Source: Epiperipatus broadwayi (taxonomy: Eukaryota; Onychophora; Udeonychophora; Euonychophora; Peripatidae). Taken from it: a DNA stretch of 64,000 nucleotides. The position numbers and the translations under genes are program-made. Under the pieces are notes generated by a model. The model was not told the DNA's origin. It saw only the letters and a program-made list of their open reading frames with translations, and did not search any database. Positions 34,482 through 45,221 of the stretch are shown piece after piece (the first letter of the stretch is position 1; each line of letters begins with the position of its first letter). The stretch spans positions 126,001-190,000 of the forward strand of contig JAQFVV010013090.1 in NCBI GenBank assembly GCA_028023455.1, given 5' to 3'.

Positions 34482-35754
34482 AATATTATATAAAGCTAAT
34501 ATTTCAATGCTGTAACAATATATGTTCAACATTTGCAATTTTTAAGTTGTAGGAATGTGTATAATATTTTAAACCTTTATTACTTTCTTTTTTCCCCACT
34601 TTCAAAGGCTATTGGTTGATGAACTTAAAAAAATGTTTTCTCAAATTAGCATAGCATTTAATTTATTCACTAAGCATTCAATTTTTGAGCCTTTTAAAAA
34701 TCTTTAATTAAATTCACAATTTTTTTATGAACAAACAAATAGTTGTCATAAAAAGTTATAACAAACTTTACAAAAAAATTTCAAATGAAAATAAATAAAA
34801 ATTATCATGAATATCTAATTTCAATCCGAAATTAATATATCATTTAGAAAAGCAGTGGCAAAATAAGACTACAACATCATAAGATATTAATTATAACATT
34901 TAGAATATAAAATCAGCCAACAATTCATCAAATCATACCAAGAGTATAGTTTTCTTTAGACTAATATTAGCTCTAAAAAAGATTTTTTTTTTTTTAAAAA
35001 AATAATTTTCTTAAAATTCATTTATTATTATTAAATACACTTCCAAATAAATGACGAAAAAATAATTCTAACTTTAGATTATAAACTATATTCCATCACT
35101 AGCTGAACATTTATTCTGTTTCGCATTTTTGATTAATTCCCAAATTTTAGTTTTTTTTTAGCTCAGTTCTATAAGTTGAGTAAATGTTATTGAGTTTGTA
35201 AAGAATTTTTTTTTCTCTATTTATCATCACCAATTAAGAATACACATGCACATGTATAAATATATAATGTGGTTACGCTTAATGTCTGCACATATTTATA
35301 AAGTCTCTTTGGAAAAATATGTTCACTAAGTTTCTGTCAAAAAAAAAACAATGATAAATAATAATGATTAATTTTCCACACGTTTACAATCTGCTAGTTT
35401 TAAATCCATAAATAAGACTTATCATCATTAATGACATACATCAAGGAATATATTACATGTATAATGTTTATTTTTCTGTAAAATAATAATTAAAATATAA
35501 ATTTTTTTATGTGTTTTCTTTCTTATTTCATTAATCATTTATAAAATTGTTTTTAATAACAGATTTTAATATTTATTTATTTTGTTTTTTTTATATGTGT
35601 AAGAAGGGTGTTTTTAAAAAGAACAATAAATCAAAAACTTCAAACATATTTAAAATTTTAAAAAAATAACATAAACATTTAAAAATGATAATTTAAGTAT
35701 TTTTGTATTCAAATAATAATTCTACTGACCAAATATCACACGATCAATATCTCT

Positions 35755-35805
35755 TATACTAGCACATAATTGTTAGTGTATAGAGAGTTTTGCCTTGTTT
35801 AATTC
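35755..35805 (+). mobile_element. terminal fragment of foldback family 1
   Basis: ACTAGCACATAATTGTTAGT then GTATAGAGAGTTTTGCCTTG is the family-1 arm tip. Only about 50 bp remain. It sits about 70 bp left of the inverted-repeat element at 35874. Confidence 0.55.
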
Positions 35806-35959
35806 TACTTACTGTTGGTACATTGCTCTCAAACAACGCAATATGTTTAAACACAAACAGAATTAGTTTAAGTGATAATAGTATGTATACTGAACCCCAC
35901 CGTTTGATGGCGCTGCTTTTCACCCAATGCACATTAATATACCGATTCACAGGCCGTCA

Positions 35960-36820
35960 GTTTCTTTACAGAATACTATGGTAAAAAAAAAATTTTCCAC
36001 TTTCTATACATAAAACTCGTATGTTTTTTTTTCCATTTTTAATAAACAAAGACTTTGTTTTTATATGGTGTAGGATGGGGGGGGGGGTTGCTTTTAAATT
36101 ATTGACTTTTTTTTTTGATTTTGAGCTTTTTTTTTTGATTCTGGATTATCGGTTTCTTTACATAATACTACGGTAAAAAAATTTTTTTTACCCCTTTCTA
36201 TACATAAAACTTGTATGGTTTTTTTTTTCCTTTTTAATAAACAAACACTTTGTTTTTAGATGGTAGAGGGAGGTTGGTTTGTTTTAAAATTATTGCCTTT
36301 TTTTGGTTTTTGAGCTTCTTTTTTAAAGCCTTAAACAAATCAGTTTTAATAAACCTACAGTTGTTTTTTAGAGGGTGGAGGGGAGTTGGTTTGAATTTTA
36401 ATTCTCGTCTTTTAGTATCTTTTGCTGATGTACTGGAAACTTCGCATATTAATTTTAAATGTGTTTGAATATAGAATACATATAAAGAGATAGATTAACA
36501 AAATATACGGATTATTGGAGGGTGATTGGTTTGCTTTTAAATTATCGACTTTTTATTGATTTTGAGCTTCTTTTTTTTTTTTGGAAAGCCTTATTAATCA
36601 ATTCATTTTTAATAAACCAACAGTTGGTTCTTAGAGGGTGGAGGGGGGTTGGTTTGATTTTTAATTATTGTCTTTATTTTCTTATTGTGAGATTTTTTAT
36701 ATGATAGCAAAAAGTTCTTCCTTTATTATTTTGCCTTTTTCAAAAAGCCTTAAACAGTTTGTTTTTAAAAAAACATTTTTTTTAGGGTGGTAGGGAGTTA
36801 CGGTTTGTTTCACTCCAATA
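35960..36820 (+). repeat. G-rich tandem repeats inside element B
   Basis: A segment of about 190 bp starting GTTTCTTTACA.AATACTA is repeated at about 35960 and 36150. A shorter motif, TTTTTAGAGGGTGGAGGGGA then GTTGGTTTG, recurs at about 36065, 36255, 36365, 36515, 36635 and 36780 with diverged spacing. The plus strand carries repeated G-tracts, including a run of about ten near 36078. ORFs of 60-72 codons here come from the repeat and T-tracts. Confidence 0.75.
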
Positions 36821-36878
36821 GGAAATGAGTCTCAAGGCTGTAAGTAATGGGATTTTGGAGCCGTCCAACCAACTTCCC

Positions 36879-37214
36879 TTACGCAGACCACAGGTACGCT
36901 TGCAGAAGTGGCAACGGAATTCCCCAGAACCTGTAGTTGACTAAAACCATACTCCTCCCGCAAATGCATAGTTTCACATCTGGCAGGATGTTCTCTTTCT
37001 GGAAAAACACAACAATGTCAACTTCTGTGGCCAGCAATTCATTCCCCTTCAACCAATTTTGAACACTTGCCACCGACATTTTACTGTTCTTGCATGGATT
37101 CATGCGTAAACGTGCATTTGCGTGTGAACTCGGCAGAACTCTGCTGAAAACCCTAACCTTTTCAGGTTGTATGCAGTTCAAAATCATAGAGAATCTTGTG
37201 TGACAGTCTGACAA
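36879..37214 (-). other. 111-codon ORF in element B, unrecognised
   Basis: Open reading frame starting MSDCHTRFSMILNCIQPEKV and ending LLQAYLWSA. It is hydrophobic toward the C-terminus with scattered Cys but no motif I recognise. The region is more GC-rich than the window, which alone makes a chance ORF longer. It may be a remnant of an element-encoded protein or non-coding. No splice sites or start context favour a host gene. Confidence 0.3.
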
Positions 37215-38280
37215 TTATTAATATGTAATACTAAATCCACTACGCTTTCTCAAAATTTTTCCACAATAAATTTTTTGATAGTTTCGCATCCTTCAAATAC
37301 AGCTGCCATCAAATCAGATGGTAGCGAGAGTTGAATTGCGCTCACTTGAGAAATACTGTCGCAAGTCAATGGGTGTAGTATTTCATTATGTAATCATAGG
37401 AAACATTGCCCTCTAGGCAGCAGCTCTAAACAACACTGTTGTAGTGTTAACCGTAAGTTAGGCTGCTAAAACGGTATATTGATGTGCGTTGTGTGAAAAA
37501 CAATGCCATCAAGCAGTCGGGTTCAATATACATACTATTACTGTTTAAGTACTAGTTGCATGTAAGTATTACCCAGTGATGGAGCCACACACAACACATC
37601 AAAATAGATAAGAATAAACTAAATAATAAATTTCAAAATATGTTTAAAAACAAACCTGAAATTAATAATTTTAGCAAAAAGGAAAAAGTTAAATTAGCAA
37701 TAAGGGCAATTAGCGAAAAAAACAATGACTGTAATGTTTATAAAATATCACATTACAGTTTCTTTCACATATATATGCAGGTGTGCTTCTACACATACAA
37801 CAATGTTTATATAACTTACTTAAATTATTATTTTAAAATTATAATTGTGTACACGTATACAATTATATGCATAGATATTATTAGCTAATGTACGTAATAT
37901 ATAAATACATGTACATACATGCTATTATAGCTTATTATCCAATACTTTATGATTAATTTGAACTAATATACTTAAAAGTTTACAAAACGCCTGAAATAAT
38001 GATTTCGGTGGATGGACCCCCATTTACATATCGTTGACTCCCAAATTTTTTTGTCGCTGACACAGACCCTCTGAAAGTGGAAATCAATCCCTAGGAGTCT
38101 ATATCGACCACTTTGAAAAACACTGATATATTTTCCTGTATGCATTCAGATTAGAATTTGTTTATCACATTTCTTTTGCATTTTATTCTCATTTTATTTT
38201 TATTTCTTTTAATATTTATTATGTCATATACTAATGATATATACATAGAAGTGTGCAATATGATGGTAAGACGAGACAAT

Positions 38281-39020
38281 TAATTAAAAAAATAAATGGA
38301 ATGTTATTTAAAAATATTTAGATTCCGAAAATATATATTTATCTGATTAAAAAGGAATGTCTACTTAATTAATCTAAAAATCAATCATTAGTAAATAATA
38401 ATAGCCAATAAACATCACATGATTACCATTTCTTATGTCTGCTCTTAACTGTTATTACTCTGGCTTGCACTGAATGGCAATACATATAGAGAGATTTCCC
38501 TGTTTTAAATAATAATAGCTGAGATTTGAGTTAATTTGAATAGAAAAATATAATCCAATTATTTTTCTTATTCTGGGAAACAATACAGTCTTCTATGTAA
38601 AAGAAACAATATTCCAGAAAAGAAAAACTGCCAAGTATCTCCATAAAGTGGAAAAATACAAAATTAATAAGATTGACCACTTAAGATTCAATTAATTAAA
38701 AAAAAAAGAAATTATTTAAAAATACTTCCGATTCTGAAAATATTTAGTAATCGGATTATAAAGGAATGCTTAATCCAATTAATCTAAAAAAAGAATCATT
38801 AAGAAATAAATGGTTGAGATTGAAATTAACAAATGAAAATAAAAATAGATTAATCTAATTGAATGATTTTTTCCAGAAAACAATATGCCCCCCCCCCCTT
38901 TGTAAAAGAAAGTTAACAAAACAAGATAGCCTAATTGTTCCAGGCAGAAAAATTTGCTAAGAACCTCCAAAGAAAGAAAAAACACAAAATCACTGAGATT
39001 GGCTATTTAAAATTCAAAGA
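38281..39020 (+). repeat. tandem duplication of a segment of about 300 bp
   Basis: Copy 1 (38281-38692) and copy 2 (38693 to about 39020) share, in order, TAATTAAAAAAA, TTATTTAAAAATA, GATT..GAAAATAT, ATCTAAAAA..AATCATTA, TTGAGATT, ATTC..GAAAACAATA and GCTA/ACAAG..CCTCCA blocks, with considerable divergence. Copy 1 is longer only because of the 101-bp insertion at 38406-38506. A C10 run has expanded in copy 2 (about 38888). Confidence 0.72.
38406..38506 (+). mobile_element. 101-bp foldback family 1 derivative, 13-bp duplication, empty site next door
   Basis: Bounded by aaataataatagc at 38393-38405 and 38507-38519. It starts with the family head CAATAAACATCACATGATTA and ends with the arm tip GAGAGATTTCCCTGTTTT; the hairpin interior is missing. 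The second unit of the surrounding tandem duplication (about 38805-38825) has the matching unoccupied site. This defines both ends of family 1 and shows that head and tip are the true termini. Confidence 0.88.
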
Positions 39021-39965
39021 TAATCTACGGATATAAAACAGATTTCCACTATCTTTATTATCATTTTTGTGAGGCTTTGTGTGTAACAGTTAAATATATT
39101 TAATTGTGTTTCTTAAAATATTTATCATACATTTAAATCTGATAGAGAAATAATCTATGATTTTCCTGCTGCAAAGAAAAGAAGTAAGAATTTTTAAATG
39201 GGTATATTTATTAACTTGCTTTATATGATAACTAATTAAAAATTTGAATGTAAATGAATGAGAATAAAATTAAAGCATTTGAAAATATGGGTGAAGGAGT
39301 ACCTTAGGGCTTAACCTTTGTAGGTACATTACAGTATGATCACTATTTTCAAATTGTACTAATCAAAAACGATTTAAAGAACCTAATATCATTAGATACA
39401 AACTTTTTGAAATTAGAAAACGAGACAAATCTCACATTGAAGAAGTCACCTACTGAAGAGAAAATAATCAGAAATTGTTAGGATTTATAATAAAAATTAC
39501 AATGATTTTTAAATTCGATAAACTCAATAGGAAAAAGTTTTTCCACAATTTTAATTTTCTAAAAATTAATCAATCGAATGCTCGATTACTTTTAATACTA
39601 CACTGCTACTTCAATAATAATACAATACTTTAAATAATAATTCAATTTAATAGACAGAATGGTACGTAAATTGGAATGTTTCTTTTTTTTTCTGTGTAAA
39701 GTACTTTTACACAAACAGATTATAACCCAAAGAATCCAAAAAGGAAAACATTACCATCCATTATGAAAATAGAAATTCACTGATTTTCCATATAATGACT
39801 ACTATTTCTGTAATGTAATTTTCACTACACCATTCTTACACAAATTCACTGATTTCTCTTAACCACAATTTGGCAACATAAGTTACAAAAATTTCAAATA
39901 AATAATTGTACATAAAAATTATCTATTTATTATAATTTCTAAATAATAAAATAAAATGTTTATAC

Positions 39966-40033
39966 CTGATATTTACGGGGATAATCTCTGAGCATTAGAT
40001 CCATAACTTCATCTGATCGAAGAGCTGTTAAAC
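39966..40033 (-). CDS. PHF10-like exon C: [14 protein letters not shown] block
   Basis: 68-nt exon. Acceptor CTGAAAAG at 40035-40034; the first two bases complete a Gly codon begun in exon B; donor GTATA from 39965 is less consensus. The peptide is [20 protein letters not shown] then KYQ, against human PHF10 [20 protein letters not shown] then KHA. This leucine-rich stretch follows the TQC.L motif of exon B and is among the most conserved parts of the SAY domain across animals. Confidence 0.95.
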
Positions 40034-41269
40034 CTTTTCAGAAAAAAATAAAAACTCGTTAGCAGTAAACAAGTATAAAGTTATAAAAATATATACATTA
40101 TGTTCTACAAAATTATTTTTAATAGTTAATTTTGTGAATGAATTAGGCAAATATAAAATTCATATTACATATTTAAAATAAAATTACTGAAGGCATGAGG
40201 AATAAATGAATATATTTCCTATTTCAAAAACTACAAAGTAATTTTATATTAATATAGATTTAAAAAATAAATAATTGTAGACTTTGTCCAAGATGAGTAT
40301 TTGCACAAGATTATATTCAGGTTTTAAAAAACTTCAGATCTATTATTAATTTCAATCTTTTTATTCTTTTTATTTTTATATAGAAAACAATATATATATA
40401 CGATAGAATTTTATATATATGTAGAAAACAATATGTATACGATAGAATTTTAGACAATACATTTGAATGATATAAAAACATGCACATACCCTCAGCCATC
40501 CACTCTCATATTTCATCTCCTACACACATAATATAATGAATAATTAAATTATATTTTTAAATATATTACAATTTACTAAAGTCCTCAACATCTTGTAAAT
40601 TATTCCTGTTATTTTTTCCCCCACTAAAAACCAAACATTTTTAACAGATACGCTGTATTGAAGGACAACATTTGTAGCACCCTGATATGGAAGAACAGGA
40701 TTTGGGGGGTCAGCTAGTAAAAATGGAACTTACCAATCGAACTGTTTTTGTAATTTTTCCATAGAAATATTACCTCAGGCAAGACATTATATATTATTTT
40801 TTTCAGCATTTTGAGACACATGCGACGAAGCTGTTTATGAAATTGTCATTTTAACATTTAACTTTCAAAATTTAGAATTTGTGAACCAATGTAAAAATAA
40901 AAATGTTTAAAAGTGTTAAAAATCTCTTTTTTTCTCAATTTTTTTTTTTTTTTTGAGGTAATAATTATTTTATCAGCTTTATTACATTCTTTCATATTTG
41001 CTGGTTCTAAAAATTTATATACTTTTATATTTACTGTATTCAAACAGAATATATGTTTTAAATTATACTTGTAATTTTTTTTTTAAATTCACGATGGCCA
41101 CATGGGTTTTAAAGAGATATATCATTACTAGACTTCCTCACAGGCAACTAGACACTCTCAAAAACAATACATTTAACCAAAAAAAAATTCAGGGTGGAAA
41201 TTCTAGAATATTAGTGCATTTAGATCTCCATTCCCAAATTGATTTCTAATTTTTGCCTTTATTGATAAG

Positions 41270-41420
41270 GGTTGAGATTCAAAGGTGAAGAAATGCAGTA
41301 TGCATCCAGCAACTATCTCTATCTCCATTTTACTATTGAAACTAAAAGTCAAAACTGAAAACCCATTTTAAGGTTTTAAATTCAAGCCAACCTGCCTGAA
41401 CAATTAAACAGTTTTGACTT
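41270..41420 (+). repeat. fragment related to foldback arm interior
   Basis: GCATCCAGCAACTATCTCTA, TCTCCATTTTACTA, AAACTGAAAACCCATTTTAA and TTCAAGCCAACCTGCCT follow the order of the family-1 arm interior at about 2075-2180 and of the inverted repeat at about 61770. A single arm with about 25-30 percent difference by eye. Confidence 0.5.
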
Positions 41421-41550
41421 CAGGTTAATAATTATATATTTTAATATCCACAGTACTTTATTAATTGAAAGTGCCACTTTTCTCCTGGCTAGGAGTGTTA
41501 TTAATAATAACAAATCATTCATCCCTCAAACTCATACTACTAATACATAT

Positions 41551-42838
41551 ATATGTCAACAGATGGCATTCTACCAAAAACACTGTCAAGCGTATGTTTA
41601 CATAAACGTCAGAGCAAGCATTCACTATCTCTAACTTTAATTTCACTTTCAGATCATGATTTCAAGCTATTTGCTATCTTCAGTGAAAGACAGAAATAAG
41701 AAACTAGATCTAAACACAAACTCTGAGCGTTTACGAAACAGTTTCTATTCAGCTTGCAAGCATGAATCTTTTAGACACGTAATGTCTTCAAAGTCAGCAT
41801 AGCAAGCCAGATAGCTATATGGGTCTGATCTCAGTTCAGCATCACCACATAATAGAAGCCTCTGCAATATATATCATTGCTAGAAAGACCTCAAAGGTAC
41901 ATTTATGAAAACCAAAAAACAAGATAAAAACTTGCTAATGCTTGTATTTATGTCAACAGATGGCGTTCTACCAAAAACACCGTCAAGTGTATGTTTACAT
42001 AAACGTCAGAGCAAGCATTCACTATCTCTAACTTTAATTCCACTTGCAGATCATGATTTCAAGCTATTTGCTATCTTCAGTGAAAGACAGGAATAAGAAA
42101 TTTAGATCTAAACACAAACTCTGAGCGTTTATGAAACAGTTTCTATTCAGCTTGCAAGCGTGAATCTTTTAGACAAGTAATGTCTTCAAAGTCAGCATAG
42201 CAAGTCAGATAGCTATATGGGTCTGATCTCAGTTCAGCATCACCACATAGTAGAAGCCTCTGCAATATATATCATTGCTAGAAAGACCTCAAAGGTATAT
42301 TTATGAAAAACAAAAAACAAGTTAAAAACTTGCTAACGCTTGTATTTCTGTCAACAGATGGCGTTCTACCAAAAACACCGTCAAGCGTATGTTTACATAA
42401 ACGCAAGCGTTAGCAAGTTTTTAACTTTTTTGTTTTTCATAAATGTACCTTTGAGGTCTTTCTAGCAATGATATATATTGCAGAGGCTTCTACTATGTGG
42501 TGATGCTGAACTGAGATCAGACCATATAGCTATCTGGCTTGCTATGCTGACCTTGAAGACATTATGTGTCTAAAAGATTCACACTTGCAAGCTGAATAGA
42601 AACTGCTTCATAAACGCTCAGAGTTTGTGTTTAGATCTAGTTTCTTATTCCTGTCTTTCACTGAAGATAGCAAATAGCTTGAAATCATGATCTGAAAGTG
42701 GAATTAAAGTTAGAGATAGTGAATGCTTGCTCTGACGTTTATGTAAACATACACTTGACGGTGTTTTTGGTAGAACGCCATCTGTTGACATAAATACAAG
42801 CGTTAGCAAGTTTTTAACTTGTTTTTTGTTTTTCATAT
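41551..42838. repeat. 397-bp unit in tandem, then the same unit inverted
   Basis: The marker TGTCAACAGATGGC occurs at 41554, 41951 and 42349, giving periods of 397 and 398 bp. The third direct copy breaks off near 42404 and is joined to an inverted copy running to 42838. The unit contains CTATATGGGTCTGATCTCAG, similar to the CATATGGGTCTGAACCCAG of foldback family 1, and GCTTGTATTT next to the junction. Copies differ at few positions, so the structure is recent or homogenised. It can fold into a hairpin with arms of about 400 bp. Confidence 0.85.
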
Positions 42839-43240
42839 ATATATAGTTACTGACTTGGAATCAAATCTACATAAATGTTCAAGAAACTTGTTTTGGGGTT
42901 ATTAAAATGAAGTAAAAGATGATTGCTGAATGCATAATTGGTTTACTTCCAACTTTAAATCTTGAGCAAACAGAAACCAGTCTGAGAATAGGGATTTATA
43001 TGCATTTACTAATATCTGCAAACAATGATTACAGAATATGTGTGTTGAATGTCTTTAGAAAAGTTTAATTTTTAGTTAAATATTCCAAATGCATTCAACT
43101 GTTAGTAATATCACGGCAAACAGGTTAGTATATGTACCAACTGTTAGTAATATCACAGCAAACAGGTTAGTATACGCACAACGTTTCGAGAGGTATTTTT
43201 CTCCCCTCTTCTTCAGGTGTTGCTGGCTTGACCAGTACTA

Positions 43241-43324
43241 GCATGGGATTCAAACCTGGGTCCTTAGATTCTTGATTATTGAAATTTAAGGTAACGCTCT
43301 AACCAACTGAGCCATCCTGCCAAA
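43241..43324 (-). repeat. tRNA-like module, minus arm
   Basis: Reverse complement of the module at 45117-45200: A-box-like TGGCTCAGTTGGTTAGAG (43297-43314) and B-box-like GGTTTGAATCC (43246-43256). The B-box Cys-Gly pair is mutated to TG. It is pseudo-tRNA sequence carried by the element. Confidence 0.7.
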
Positions 43325-43352
43325 GGCAACAGTATGTAGTAATTTCATATAC

Positions 43353-44243
43353 TTATTTATGAGGTTCCTCCTGATTTCTCCACTTTTTCCTCAGAGCAAA
43401 GTTGATTAGTGATTTCCATACATTATGTATAGTCACACTAGGTTGGCTTATGGGATTTTTTGCCATTGTAATGTGAGCAGCTTCTTTAAATTTTCTTCTT
43501 TGTACCTTTTCTTCTTTATCCAATATTTTTGTATTTTCCCAATTGAACGTATGTTCATTGGTCCATACATGGTCTGCTACCTTAGACACATCTGTTTTCT
43601 CTCTTCTAATCATCAGTTTATGTTCTTGCAAGCACTTTTGAATGGGACGGCTGGTCTCACCAATATATGTTCTTCCACATTCACATGGTATTTCATAGAT
43701 GCAGTTTTTTCTTTGCAGCATTTCAAGTTTAGGCTTTGTAGATGTTAGAATTCCTCGTAGTGTGGTATGGCTCTGAAAAGCTGTTCTGATGTTATACTGA
43801 TTGCAGATTTTCCTTAATTTGTCTGCTATTTTTGGAATGTATGGATACACTACAGTACCAATAATTGTCTTTTCTCTTGATGGTTCTTTTTGTTGTCTGT
43901 TTAATGTTTTCTTAATAACAGCTGATGGATAACCATTTTTCTTAAGAGTTTGTTCTATATAGATCTTTTCTTTTTCCAAATCACCAGTTTCTGAACAAAC
44001 TTCTTTTGCTCTGTTCCACAGTGATAGTATAACTCCATGTTTTGTGTTTCTGGTGTGATTAGATGTATAGGCTAGGTATTTTCCTGTATGTGTAGGTTTT
44101 CGGTAAACTGTAGTTTTGATTTTGCCATGAGGGAGTCTTGTCACAAGAACATCTAAGAATGCCAATTTTTGTTCTTGTTCTGGTTCTATTGTAAATTTAA
44201 TTGAAGGGGATATGTTGTTGATGTGTGTCCAGAAAGTTTGTAG
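43353..44243 (-). pseudogene. Penelope-like thumb, linker and GIY-YIG endonuclease, intact frame (minus arm)
   Basis: Uninterrupted coding frame of about 295 codons from LLQTFWTHINNISPSIKFTI to the stop at 43353. Parts: RT C-terminal region with EQEQKLAFLDVLVTRLPHGK and KPTHTGKYLAYTSNHTRN, a linker ending KICNQYNIRTAFQSH, then the endonuclease NCIYEIPCECGRTYIGETSR (about 43720-43650), and VWTNEHTFNWENTKILDKEE. GIY-YIG catalytic features are present (Tyr of IYEIPC, YIG, Arg of TSRP), but the usual second Arg is Cys (KCLQEHK) through a CGC-to-TGC change; the plus arm keeps Arg. The palm is missing. The ORF upstream of 44243 is antisense of the other arm. Confidence 0.85.
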
Positions 44244-45084
44244 CAATAGAACCAGAACAAGAACAAAAATTGGCATTCTTAGATGTTCTTGTGACAAGAC
44301 TCCCTCATGGCAAAATCAAAACTACAGTTTACCGAAAACCTACACATACAGGAAAATACCTAGCCTATACATCTAATCACACCAGAAACACAAAACATGG
44401 AGTTATACTATCACTGTGGAACAGAGCAAAAGAAGTTTGTTCAGAAACTGGTGATTTGGAAAAAGAAAAGATCTATATAGAACAAACTCTTAAGAAAAAT
44501 GGTTATCCATCAGCTGTTATTAAGAAAACATTAAACAGACAACAAAAAGAACCATCAAGAGAAAAGACAATTATTGGTACTGTAGTGTATCCATCCATAC
44601 ATTCCAAAAATAGCAGACAAATTAAGGAAAATCTGCAATCAGTATAACATCACAACAGCTTTTCAGAGCCATACCACACTACGAGGAATTCTAACATCTA
44701 CAAAGCCTAAACTTGAAATGCTGCAAAGAAAAAACTGCATCTATGAAATACCATGTGAATGTGGAAGAACATATATTGGTGAGACCAGCCGTCCCATTCA
44801 AAAGCGCTTGCAAGAATAAACTGATGATTAGAAGAGAGAAAACAGATGTGTCTAAGGTAGCAGACCATGTATGGACCAATGAACATACGTTCAATTGGGA
44901 AAATACAAAAATATTGGATAAAGAAGAAAAGGTACAAAGAAGAAAATTTAAAGAAGCTGCTCACATTACAATGGCAAAAAATCCCATAAGCCAACCTAGT
45001 GTGACTATACATAATGTATGGAAATCACTAATCAACTTTGCTCTGAGGAAAAAGTGGAGAAATCAGGAGGAACCTCATAGATAA
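44244..45084 (+). pseudogene. Penelope-like thumb, linker and GIY-YIG endonuclease, frameshifted (plus arm)
   Basis: Same protein as the minus arm from TIEPEQEQKLAFLDVLVTRL onward. A four-base insertion near 44595 (CCATCCATACATT against CCATACATT) breaks the frame after VVYPS, and a two-base loss near 44817 breaks it again at the CLQEHK position. The endonuclease block NCIYEIPCECGRTYIGETSR is intact, with KRLQE keeping the Arg lost in the minus arm. The C-terminal WTNEHTFNWENTKILDKEEK and KSLINFALRKKWRNQEEPH are identical to the minus arm. So each arm carries different single defects. Confidence 0.82.
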
Positions 45085-45116
45085 GTATATGAAATTACTA
45101 CATACTGTTGCCTTTG

Positions 45117-45200
45117 GCAGGATGGCTCAGTTGGTTAGAGCGTTACCTTAAATTTCAATAATCAAGAATCTAAGGACCCAGGTTCGAATCCCATGCTAGT
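45117..45200 (+). repeat. tRNA-like module, plus arm
   Basis: GGCAGGATGGCTCAGTTGGT then TAGAGCG reads like a tRNA 5' half with an A box and a D-arm stem (GCTC/GAGC). 42 nt after the A box comes GGTTCGAATCCC, a consensus B box. The region where the anticodon arm should be (CCTTA..TAAGG around a loop of about 20 nt) is not a normal anticodon arm, and the 3' acceptor does not pair with the 5' end. I read it as a tRNA-derived module of the element, possibly an RNA polymerase III promoter, not a working tRNA gene. Confidence 0.7.
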
Positions 45201-45221
45201 ACTGTCACTGGTCAGGCCAGC

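Larger units (their letters stand above)
35874..37542. mobile_element. 1.67-kb terminal-inverted-repeat element with perfect 8-bp target duplication (element B)
   Basis: gtttaagt occurs at 35866-35873 and 37543-37550. The left terminus GATAATAGTATGTATACTGA and the reverse complement of the right terminus AGTAATAGTATGTATATTGA continue as inverted repeats for about 80 bp, including TTGATGGCGCTGC with TGCACATTAATATACCG. The left half is a G-rich tandem array (35960-36820); the right half includes a 111-codon minus-strand ORF. The shared TGGCGCTG and ATATACCGATTC module ties it to element A. The 8-bp duplication suggests hAT-type integration; no transposase was recognised. Confidence 0.8.
30893..39965 (-). 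other. intron between PHF10-like exons C and D
   Basis: 9.07-kb intron with a head-to-head Penelope-like pair (31298-34003), a G/C homopolymer hairpin (34420-34481), an inverted-repeat element (35874-37542), a tandem duplication carrying a 101-bp insertion (38281-39020) and a foldback terminus (35755-35805). The stretches 34490-35750, 37560-38280 and 39030-39960 show nothing recognisable. Confidence 0.72.

Noticed and set aside
36250-36704. Two plus-strand ORFs of 60-72 codons with similar sequence (LINQQL.LRGWRGVGL)
   Set aside because: They are parallel frames of the G-rich tandem repeat in element B, not paralogous genes.
41905-42096. 63-codon ORF repeated in direct and inverted copies (also 42645-42836) as a conserved peptide gene
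   Set aside because: The identity follows from near-identical DNA repeats; no start context, homology or codon-position bias could be shown.
43425-43748. 107-codon plus-strand ORF and its mirror at 44707-45012
   Set aside because: Both are antisense frames of the Penelope-like endonuclease; they mirror each other because the locus is palindromic.
44225-44647. 140-codon plus-strand ORF as an intact gene
   Set aside because: It starts with antisense residues from the opposite arm (MSRKFVA) and ends at a frameshift within the Penelope-like linker.
45117-45200. Functional tRNA gene on the plus strand (and its inverted twin at 43241-43324)
   Set aside because: A and B boxes are good, but there is no proper anticodon arm, the acceptor ends do not pair, and the sequence recurs as part of each Penelope-like copy.
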